Positions 20,181-29,000 of a DNA stretch of 64,000 nt are shown here, in pieces. Source of the DNA: Siphonodentalium dalli (Eukaryota; Mollusca; Scaphopoda; Gadilida; Siphonodentaliidae); assembly GCA_032622095.1 (NCBI GenBank), contig CP136062.1:124001-188000 (forward strand). The letters run 5' to 3'. The position numbers were made by a program, and so were the translations under genes. Every line of letters begins with the position of its first letter. Position 1 is the stretch's first letter. The notes under the pieces were generated by a model. That model saw only the letters and a list, made by a program, of their open reading frames with translations. It was not told the origin of the DNA and made no database searches.

Positions 20181-20300
20181 GTCTAGATCTGTTGGTCACA
20201 GTCGTTAGATGATTCATGTGATCATCAAAGTTAAGCAAATCGAGCTCGGTTAGTTCTTGGATGGGTGACCGGCTTGGGAGTCCCTGTTTTGCCAACTTTT
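20181..20300 (+). pseudogene. 5S rRNA-derived sequence (pseudogene or SINE head)
   Basis: A 120-bp stretch, the length of 5S rRNA, starts GTCTAGATCTGTTGGTCACA and holds AAGTTAAGCAAATCGAGCTC, GGTTAGTTCTTGGATGGGTG and ACCGGCTTGGGAGTCCCTG. These match the internal promoter half of metazoan 5S genes (box A AGTTAAGCAA, intermediate element, box C GGATGGGTGACC..CTTGGGA). The 5' third is poorly conserved and the 3' end (TTTTGCCAACTTTT) is altered, so a functional 5S rRNA is unlikely. A downstream tail (CTCCCGCAATTCTCTCTC...) could be the body of a 5S-derived SINE. Confidence 0.75.
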
Positions 20301-20715
20301 GGTGCGACTCCCGCAATTCTCTCTCTCATTCTGTGACACTGTATTACTATGCTTTTACATGCATGGAAAATATTATGACGAGATCACTTCTTGTGGACAT
20401 GCATGCTTTCCTTGTCACCTAATCCAATCAGAGGGGTGGTTGCATGGTTGGTTGCCTGTTTCAGACAGACTAATCTAATCAAGATAATCCATGGGTTGTA
20501 ATCTGCCTGCCATCTGGTCTGGTTGTAAGATAATCCCTGTGTTATGATATGCCTGCCATCTGGTCTGGTTGTAAGGATAGATCCATAATATGATTTATTG
20601 GGCCAATTTGTGAAACATGTTTACATTGAATCTTATCGAGTGTCAAAAGTATCAATAATGATGTTTTATCTAGCTTGTTTAGCAGGTAGGCACAGTTGGA
20701 TACAGCTAAACGTTA
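20301..20715. other. Intron 4 sequence after the 5S-like block
   Basis: Contains a ~58-bp direct duplication: AAGATAATCCATGGGTTGTA at about 20481 and AAGATAATCCCTGTGTTATG at about 20527, both followed by TGCCTGCCATCTGGTCTGGT. Part of this stretch may belong to the putative SINE. No exon seen. Confidence 0.5.
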
Positions 20716-20716
20716 A

Positions 20717-21053
20717 TTATTACACGCTTGTTCCTATAAGTACGGTGTTATTGCTGTTCCATATTTACAAATCTGAATGGAACGTACTTGTTGGTGTAAA
20801 ATGAGTCAAATGACATACATGACGTTTGTCTCAACCATGAAACTGGAACTATTTAAATAAAAGAATCATCACACATGACAAACACACCCTGTATGAGCCT
20901 AAAGAAACCTTCTAATTCTGTATTTTTAATGCACGGATTCTAGGACGCGAAGTGTGTAATAAACACAGAACGGCAAGCGCCTCTCGTTCTATCCTTCCGC
21001 GACAGCACTCGTGCCGGATCGACAAACCTATTTACACATCGTGTCATTCTGTG
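20717..21053 (-). mobile_element. MITE F, copy 2, plus decayed hairpin (inverted)
   Basis: TTATTACACGCTTGTTCC opens and GTGTGTAATAA (to 20962) closes the MITE part, the reverse complement of 19125-19375. The associated hairpin follows (to 21053): its conserved loop TTCTATCCTTCCGCGACAGC and right arm ACCTATTTACACATCGTGTC remain, but the left arm is shortened to ACACAGAACGGCAAGCG. It ends 50 bp before exon 5. Confidence 0.8.
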
Positions 21054-21102
21054 TATTTATTATTTACATTTGTTTGTTAATTTTCGAAATTGTGTTTTTC
21101 AG

Positions 21103-21284
21103 AATTGGAGCAAGTGACAGTTCTGGTGCTTCAGCATTGCCTGCCCTGGTCCCGATCGTCCTATGTAACAAATGTACTAATGGACAGGGAACATGTGACT
21201 TCGAGCAGTCTCGAATCGCCGATAATGAGACAGTCGCTCTATACTTCCGACTCGCATTCTGTGTATGTGATGTCGGTTGGGAAG
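21103..21284 (+). CDS. Exon 5: end of Ig-like domain and start of EGF
   Basis: A 182-bp exon with acceptor GTGTTTTTCAG ending at 21102 and donor GTAAGT at 21285. Enters in phase 2 (A completes a Gln codon) and leaves in phase 1. The product is IGASDSSGASALPALVPIVL, then CNKCTNGQGTCDF and FCVCDVGWEG. The first part finishes the beta-sandwich domain. The Cys pattern then matches an EGF-like module with the 'C.NGxGTC...C.C..GW.G' spacing. The hydrophobic LPALVPIVLC stretch is the last strand of the domain and not a membrane segment. The text runs without break into exon 6. Confidence 0.85.
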
Positions 21285-21499
21285 GTAAGTAGATATAGGG
21301 AACATGGGAAGGTGATCGAGGCTATGATATACAAGCAGCAGCGGGTTAGCTTAATTAAATTCACCTTCTCATTCTTTTTGGTATTTTCAAATCTCTGGAA
21401 AGTATATCTTATTGTTTAGAAACTTCTTTCGAAAATATCTGTTTCTTTTTTAGTTTAGTTCCTCATTTTGCAAATGAACATGTAGCACCATATTTTGAG

Positions 21500-21533
21500 C
21501 CCTGATACCGATATTAACGGGTGTGTTGGAATG
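21500..21533 (+). repeat. Partial copy of exon 6 text in intron 5
   Basis: CTGATACCGATATTAACGGG then TGTGTTGGAA repeats exon 6 text GACTGATATTAACGGTTGTG then CTGGAA, with two mismatches over the core 22 bases. No acceptor precedes it in the expected place. It lies about 50 bp before the real acceptor. Confidence 0.55.
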
Positions 21534-21581
21534 GGGCTCTTTATGTAGGCTAATGTGATTAGATTTTATTTATATTTGTAG

Positions 21582-21743
21582 GTGACGACTGTGAGACTGA
21601 TATTAACGGTTGTGCTGGAAACCCATGCTTAGATCTACAGACATGTACAGACAAAACTCCCACTGAGCAGAACACGACAGACCTCACTCACCAATGTTCA
21701 GCATGTCCGACAGGTTACACGCAGCAGCAGTCTAAATGCACAG
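21582..21743 (+). CDS. Exon 6: EGF-like module
   Basis: A 162-bp exon with acceptor TTATATTTGTAG ending at 21581 and donor GTCAGT at 21744; phase 1 on both sides. GT completes a Gly codon. The product is GDDCETDINGCAGNPC, then CTDKTPTEQ, then CSACPTGYT and SKC: an EGF-like repeat with six or more Cys in the usual order, beginning with the last Cys of the preceding module (DDCETD). DINGCAGNPC is close to a Ca-binding EGF start (D.NGC...PC). The gene must continue, because the exon ends mid-codon and no stop or membrane anchor has appeared. I found no later exon in the window. Confidence 0.85.
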
Positions 21744-21789
21744 GTCAGTTATCATATAGTCTGTGTAAATATACAATTAAAATCACACT

Positions 21790-22312
21790 GACATGCTGAG
21801 TCTATTGTAGTCTCTCAAGCCTGAGTTTAGTGTGTCTGTCATTTGCAGAATGAGGTCCAATTTAGTAACTCTATCCCACATAGCAGGCTACCATCACTAA
21901 ATTTACCCGTTGGGATCTCATTCTGCTTAGGCCTGTTCCTTTTATAAAATTTATATAGAAACTTCTTCACATATAATATTTTTATTTATTGGTTTAGTTT
22001 CTCTATATCCCCAAACAGGCAGATGACACATTGTATAATCGAGGTTCATTGGGAATCTCGATTATGCAATGTGTCATGTACACCCATTGGGGGTGTACAT
22101 CACAATATTCAACATCTGGGAACATTTTTGGAACCTCGATTATGCAATGTGTCATGTACACCCATTAGGGGTATACATCTGGGAACTTCAATCTGATCTT
22201 AGGTCTCCCAGATCTTTGAGGTCTCAGCAGAATGAGGTTCCCAGAGAGTGAATTTGGTTATACCAGCATCACTAAATTCACCCTCTGGGGACCTCATTTT
22301 GCAAACGACAGT
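21790..22312. repeat. Foldback copies and a small duplication in the last intron
   Basis: GACATGCTGAGTCTATTGTA (about 21790) matches the 61/102-bp satellite unit of 26-51 kb. A GAATGAGGT foldback follows (21845-21935, with ATTTGCAGAATGAGGTCC and GGGATCTCATTCTGCTTAGG), then a hairpin with ATAATCGAGG / CTCGATTAT arms. TCGATTATGCAATGTGTCAT occurs twice about 85 bp apart (22053, 22138). A last foldback sits at 22228-22312. Confidence 0.7.
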
Positions 22313-22354
22313 CACTAAATTTAAACTAAATTCTTACTAAAGTCTCACCAGTTT

Positions 22355-22528
22355 GTGTAACTTAATAAACATTCAGACTGGACATGACGCAGCTTCGAGA
22401 TTTAATATACATTCAGACTGGACATGACGCAGCTTCGAGATTTAATATACATTCAGACTGGACATGACGCAGCTTTGAGATTTAATATACATTCAGACTG
22501 GACATGACGCAGCTTCGAGATTTCGATT
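22355..22528 (+). repeat. 40-bp tandem repeat (about four copies)
   Basis: GACATGACGCAGCTTCGAGA followed by TTTAATATACATTCAGACTG makes the 40-bp unit at 22381, 22421, 22461 and 22501. The first is preceded by a partial unit (AATAAACATTCAGACTG). One copy has TTTGAGA. Confidence 0.92.
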
Positions 22529-24085
22529 TGATTTCGAGCCTTACGTTCCAATTCGTGTCGATTCGAAAGCAGTTCATCTGGGACCTCTGTGGTCCAATTT
22601 GTAGGGTAATTAAGTTGCCCAATAGCCCACTACAAATAGGCCTTCCAGTCCCAGTGTTGGTTACTCGCAGTAGGTCGGTGGGTTACTCGTGTAACCTGCA
22701 GGGTGGTGATGCATGGTTCACCTGTCCAGTACGGACCATAATCATAACATACAAGGCTTCCTCCACCACATAAATCTTGCAATGTCGCGATATTGCCTGG
22801 CCCCAGCTGCCGAAGCAAGGTAATCCACTTATAAATCAATCACTTAAAGGTACTCAATCTGATTCGATGGTCCCCATATCATCAGATTCCAACAACAACA
22901 ACAACAACAACATTTTTGGAATGCCGCTTCAGTTGTCAGAATCAATTAATTGCCCAAAAATAATGCTAACCTCAGTAAAATATAGTATAAAATTGCCCAA
23001 AACCTGTTGTTCATCAACATTTTTGGAGAAAAAAATATCTGACACAAAAAAGCCACTTGATTTTAGAGTTATCCATCTTCATCCACAATTTGGTCCAAGA
23101 CCGTCTTGTCGTTGACTTTTACTGGGCCACTAGAATTATTGGTTGTGAGAAATAATAGATTTCAAAAATCGATTTCTGATCACTCTGAGCTTTGATGGGT
23201 GGCTGCCTCGAATCAATATTTTTGACCCCACGAAGCCAAGGAAATAGTAATTTGTGAGTTTATGCATCTTTAAGTTCCGCAATTAAGAATGTTCATGGTT
23301 AAAGTTTGTCATTCGTCAATGCTAATCCTTATTAAATATAAAGAGGAATAACTCGAGTTCCATACTATGCAGACAATATAAAAATTACAGATAGAGTTAA
23401 ATATGATATCCGGGAAATGGAAGTTAGTTCAACATTTAGCTTGATCAGTTGTTCTGACAGATATGCCCAAGTTGTGATACTATTAAATTTCAAGCAGGGT
23501 TTCCGCTAGAGGTTGGGGGAATGTGGCCGTATTTCGGAAGCACATACCCGGCGCCCTGTCGGGAGAAAATGTTGATGTGTATCACTGAAAAGTGGCCATT
23601 TCCTTGCACTTGAGACAACAAGCAGGAACATTGAAGCTTCGTATAGAAACCAAATATGTTTACGACTCGCCGAACTGAGTTCAAATGAATGCAGTGAGAC
23701 AAACCGGAAGTAAACGTAAATAGAATGCACGAAACGTAGCGAATCGAATATCTTGTTACTATTACACAAGAGGTCAAGTGACAACTAAGCGCTCCAATGA
23801 ATTACTAGTACATATGGCGAAACAAATTTACACTTGAAGTAAAGGCAAATATAGGAGTTTAGTCATTACTCCGGGAAGAATAATTCTTTTAGTATATTTT
23901 ACAAACATTATAAAAGTTACCAATTAAAACAGTTAGTTATTCTTTGATCTCAAGTTAATGAATTAAAAGCACTTAGCAACACCACATAATTATGTTTATG
24001 TTTATTTGGAATTTAGGCTAGGACAGGGAGGATTTGAAAGGGCAGGATGCCCTTTCCTACAACCCACTTGGAAGTGAAATTTGAA
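22529..24085. other. Intron sequence, little recognised
   Basis: About 1.55 kb. It holds an AAC trinucleotide run at 22891, and a perfect 9-bp stem (GAAAGGGCAGGATGCCCTTTC without its last base at 24037). Open frames on both strands near 22504-23115 and 23490-23784 show no domain, no splice-site logic and no family resemblance. Confidence 0.4.
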
Positions 24086-24086
24086 G

Positions 24087-24422
24087 TTATGAATAATGAA
24101 ATATATAACAATGAATGAAAAAAAGATGATCTAGACTTTTTTTCTTTTTCTTTTTCTTTCTCTTGAGTGTTTTTCCTGTTGTTGTTTTTGGTAAAAAGAT
24201 TCCATGTAATGCTAATAATCTGTCTTGTTCTTCAAACTGCTGTTGGGATGCCAAAATAACAGCGTCTACCCTTGCACCAATCCTGTCTGCCTCTGCGTCG
24301 ATATGGGAGGAACTGGTGCTGTTGTTTTTGTTGTTGTTGGTGCTGCTGGTCGTGGTGTCGATGGATGACTCCGGGCAGATGTATTCCGGAGTCATCGGAT
24401 TGAATGGTGATTCAGTCTCCAT
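24087..24422 (-). CDS. Putative antisense ORF, polar with Lys-rich tail (doubtful)
   Basis: A minus-strand frame of 111 codons. It starts METESPFNPMTPEYICPESS, passes a Ser/Asn/Thr run, then an Ala/Glu/Gln-rich helix-like part (ADRIGARVDAVILASQQQF, EEQDRLLALHG), then a run of Lys (TLKRKKKKKKK), and ends in low-complexity text. A TGA sits three codons upstream of the ATG. The middle third looks more protein-like than other random frames here. The Lys run comes from a CTTTTT-rich tract and the Asn run from TTGTTG repeats, so part is repeat-made. It could be a TE-derived fragment or an antisense exon; I do not recognise it. Confidence 0.25.
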   Translation of the reverse strand: METESPFNPMTPEYICPESSIDTTTSSTNNNKNNSTSSSHIDAEADRIGARVDAVILASQQQFEEQDRLLALHGIFLPKTTTGKTLKRKKKKKKKSLDHLFFIHCYIFHYS

Positions 24423-25520
24423 CCGGCATCAGCAGCATCTGGCTGGATCTCCTCAGTCAGCTAACACTCCAGCGGGGGAGGGGTGGTCTGGGCGTATCTC
24501 AGACCTCTCCCAGGCTGGACTACCGGTAGCATCGTCGGTGGTGCACAGGCGCACCCCATACAATGGATACAAAGACTTTTATAACGGTAGCAATATTAAA
24601 AGCTGACATCAAAGAAATTACTGGGGGTTGAAAGACACATTGTCACACTCAGTGGCAAGTGTACGTACTCTAGCAGTAATAAGTGTTATGTCAGAGCTCA
24701 TGTCACGTGCTTTGCACACTTTATGCATGCCTGTTTCCTTTGTATTTTATACAGTACCGATCAGAACAAGTTGGTGTAAACTCAAAAGCCATTCCTCAGA
24801 CGGAGATGACCACATGCTGGATTTGTTTAATTAATTTTGCATTCATTGGATAGGGAATAAATACACTGATAATAACTATTAATATTTTAATTTTGTTAGT
24901 TTTAATTAAAGTTTCTTTGATACAGACCTTGTTTTGAGGTACAAGGTCAATCGGGCTGCAAAAATTCAACCTGTGTTCATGGTTGTAGCTCAGTATGAGA
25001 GTTGGTCAGAAATTTGGGACTTTAAATAGACAGAAATCTACGGTAAATTAAAATGCGAGAGGCTGATTACTACTAAACATTCTCCAACAAAGCGTTACCC
25101 AGGATGGTGCAGACAACTGTGCGCGTGGTCCGCGGTATTGATCATGTCTTATTCAGGCACCAAGTGTAGGATTCCTTGCAATCGATTAATCGTCAGTGTC
25201 AGTGATCGCTCGTCCTGAGTAAAAAGGGTTGGTCTGTGGCCATTTTGTGACCAATGTTATGTCAAGGTTGTGGAGAGGAATGAGGCCGCCAGAGTAGCGG
25301 AAACCATGTTAATTAAGTTCCCGTAATCCTGTTTGCATATGCGCTATTCCCAAGTCACAATGCGCAATTATGATATCGTACATGCCTGGTGGGAGTGGCA
25401 GGGTGAAGCATATATGTGCAGAATAGTTTCCGTTTGCAACGAGACTTGAATCAAGACTCCATTGACTCGAAGCTGCTTAACTTTCACGAACTTCACATGT
25501 AGTGACACTGTCACTTAAAT
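24423..25520. other. Intron sequence, nothing recognised
   Basis: About 1.1 kb without repeats, exons or RNA genes I can support. Confidence 0.4.
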
Positions 25521-25522
25521 AC

Positions 25523-25590
25523 CGTAATGTCCTAAATTACCCATAATTCTTCTGTGGTTAGAGTCGATTATTTAGGGCATTACTGTATGA
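25523..25590. mobile_element. Short AGTAATG-family MITE (foldback form)
   Basis: CCGTAATGTCCTAAAT opens and ATTTAGGGCATTACTGT closes a 68-bp foldback. The interior (TTCTTCTGTGGTTAGAGTCG) is the reverse complement of the AATCGACTCC..AACCACAG block of the copies at 1768 and 3160. This gives the family's likely terminal inverted repeat, ACAGTAATGCCCTAAAT. Confidence 0.75.
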
Positions 25591-25605
25591 ACCGATAATG
25601 TTCTC

Positions 25606-25800
25606 TTGCATTTAACTGTTTTAAACTCTGATATTAACATTGAAATGAAGTTTGATGAACCTTCTTCTCTCGCTGACATTATAAAATCATTGGATGCTGC
25701 CCCATTTTTGCCTGTACCTCCCACAGATCAGTACCACGAGTCAACTGAAGTGTCGGCAAAAATATTGATTGATATTCTATTTCAAATCATTATCATGATG
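25606..25800 (+). other. Coding-like open frame without splice support
   Basis: A + frame reads SDINIEMKFDEPSSLADIIK, then LDAAPFLPVPPTDQYHESTE. The composition is protein-like and it lies in the orientation of the gene, but the only AG in reach gives phase 0, while exon 6 needs phase 1. I do not call it an exon; a decayed exon is possible. Confidence 0.2.
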
Positions 25801-25866
25801 CTATTCGAGATTTGATGCATATACCTGATTTGATGCATATACCTGATTTGATGCATGTACCTGATG
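25785..25866 (+). repeat. 18-bp triplicate next to a satellite precursor word
   Basis: TTATCATGATGCTATTCGAG (about 25791) is a diverged copy of the satellite unit's first third, about 270 bp before the array starts. It runs into three copies of TGATTTGATGCATATACC. Confidence 0.75.
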
Positions 25867-26041
25867 TCTTTTTCTCCTGTTTACCACTTAATACAAATTG
25901 TGGTTTTGATTTTACCACAAACTTGAAGTTGAATTTGAAACAATGGAAAATTATTTACTCATTGAGATGTGTATTTCATGCCGTATATGTCACGGTTTCA
26001 TGTCAAGAAATTTGGTCAAATGATATCGAGACAATGATATT

Positions 26042-29000
26042 GATGGCAGCATGTAGGTTTTTATCATGATGCGATTCGAGATTTGACGCCTATTCGTCCG
26101 GATGGCATGCTGAGTCTATTATTATCATGATGCGATTCGAGATTTGACGCCTATTCGTCCGGATGGCATGCTGAGTCTATTATTATCATGATGCGATTCG
26201 AGATTTGACGCCTATTCGTCCGGATGGCACGCTGAGTCTATTATTATCATGATGCGATTCGAGATTTGACGCCTATTCGTCCGGATGGCATGCTGAGTCT
26301 ATTATTATCATGATGCGATTCGAGATTCGATGCCTATTCGTCCGAATGGCATGCTGAGTCTATTGTAGTCTCGTAAAAATGTCATTTCCTGGCAGCATCT
26401 AGGTTTTTATCATGATGCGATTCGAGATTGGATGCCTATTCCTCCTGATGGCATGCTGCGTCTATTATTATCATGATGCGATTCGAGATTAGATGCCTAT
26501 TCATCCGGATGGCATACTGAGTCTATTGTTATCATGATGCGATTCGAGATTCGATGCCTATTCGTCCGGATGGCATGCTGAGTCTATTATTATCATGATG
26601 CGATTCGAGATTCGATGCCTATTCGTCCGGATGGCATGCTGAGTCTATTATTATCATGATGCGACTCGAGATTTGATGCCTATTCGTCCGGATGGCATGC
26701 TGAGTCTATTATTATCATGATGCGATTAGAGATTCGATGCCTATTCGTCCGGATGGCATGCTGAGTCTATTATTATCATGATGCGATTCGAGATTCGATG
26801 CCTATTCGTCCGGATGGCATGCTGAGTCTATTATTATCATGATGCAATTCGAGATTCGATGCCTATTCGTCCGGATGGCATGCTGAGTCTATTATTATCA
26901 TGATGCGATTCGAGATTCGATGCCTATTCGTCCGGATATCATGCTGAGTCTATTATTATCATGATGCGATTCGAGATTCGATGCCTATTCGTCCGGATGG
27001 CATGCTGAGTCTATTGTTATCATGATGCGATTCGAGATTCGATGCCTATTCGTCCGGATGGCATGCTGAGTCTATTATTATCATGATGCGATTCGAGATT
27101 TGACGCCTATTCGTCCGGATGGCATGCTGAGTCTATTATTATCATGATGCGATTCGAGATTCGATGCCTATTCGTCCGAATGGCATGCTGAGTCTATTGT
27201 AGTCTCGTAAAAATGTCATTTCCTGGCAGCATCTAGGTTTTTATCATGATGCGATTCGAGATTGGATGCCTATTCCTCCTGATGGCATGCTGCGTCTATT
27301 ATTATCATGATGCGATTCGAGATTAGATGCCTATTCATCCGGATGGCATACTGAGTCTATTGTTATCATGATGCGATTCGAGATTCGATGCCTATTCGTC
27401 CGGATGGCATGCTGAGTCTATTATTATCATGATGCGATTCGAGATTCGATGCCTATTCGTCCGGATGGCATGCTGAGTCTATTATTATCATGATGCGATT
27501 CGAGATTTGATGCCTATTCGTCCGGATGGCATGTTGAGTCTATTATTATCATGATGCCATTAGAGATTCGATGCCTATTCGTCCGGATGGCATGCTGAGT
27601 CTATTATTATCATGATGCGATTCGAGATTCGATGCCTATTCGTCCGGATGGCATGCTGAGTCTATTATTATCATGATGCGATTCGAGATTCGATGCCTAT
27701 TCATCCGGATGGCATGCTGAGTCTATTATTATCATGATGCGATTCGAGATTCGATGCCTATTCGTCCGGATATCATGCTGAGTCTATTATTATCATGATG
27801 CGATTCGAGATTCGATGCCTATTCGTCCGGATGGCATGCTGAGTCTATTGTTATCATGATGCGATTCGAGATTCGATGCCTATTCGTCCGGATGGCATGC
27901 TGAGTCTATTATTATCATGATGCGATTCGAGATTCGATGCCTATTCGTCCGGATGGCATGCTGAGTCTATTATTATCATGATGCGATTTGAGATTCGATG
28001 CCTATTCGTCCGGATGGCATGCTGAGTCTATTATTATCATGATGCGATTCGAGATTCGATGCCTATTCGTCCGGATGGCATGCTGAGTCTATTGTTATCA
28101 TGATGCGATTCGAGATTCGATGCCTATTCGTGCGGATGGCATGCTGAGTCTATTATTATCATGATGCGATTCGAGATTCGATGCCTATTCGTCCGGATGG
28201 CATGCTGAGTCTATTGTAGTCTGGTCAAAATGTCATTTCCTGGCAGCATGTAGGTTTTTATCATGATGCGATTCGAGATTCGATGCCTATTCTTCCGGAT
28301 GGCATGCTGAGTCTATTGTATTCTCGTAAAAATGTTATTTCCTGGCAGCATGTAGGTTTTTATCATGATGCGATTCGAGATTCGATGCCTATTCTTCCGG
28401 ATGGCACGCTGAGTCTATTGTAGTCTCGTCAAAATGTCATTTCCTGGTAGCATGTAGGTTTTTATCATGATGCGATTCGAGATTTGATGCCTATTCCTCC
28501 GAATGGCATGCTGAGTTTATTGTAGTCTCGTAAAAATGTCATTTCCTGGCAGCATGTAGGTTTTTATCATGATGCGATTCGAGATTCGATGCCTATTCTT
28601 CCGGATGGCATGCTGAGTCTATTGTAGTCTCGTAAAAATGTCATTTCCTGGCAGCATGTATGTTTTTATCATGATGCGATTCGAGATTTGATGCCTATTC
28701 TTCCGGATGGCATGCTGAGTCTATTGTAGTCTCGTCAAAATGTCATTTCCTGGCAGCATGTAGGTTTTTATCATGATGCGATTCGAGATTCGATGCCTAT
28801 TCTTCCGGATGGCATGCTGAGTCTATTGTAGTCTCGTCAAAATGTCATTTCAATGGCAGCATCTAGGTTTTTATTATGATGCGTTCGAGATTTGATGCCT
28901 ATTCGTCCGGATGGCATGCTGAGTCTATTGTAGTCTCGTAAAAATGTTATTTCCTGGCAGCATGTATGTTTTTATCATGATGCGATTCGAGATTCGATGC

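Noticed and set aside
22504-23115. Two overlapping + frames near the 40-bp repeat and the AAC run
   Set aside because: Low complexity, no family resemblance and no splice-site agreement with exon 6.
25606-25800. An additional exon of the VWD/EGF gene
   Set aside because: No acceptor in the required phase 1 and no EGF, sushi or transmembrane pattern; kept only as a low-confidence note.
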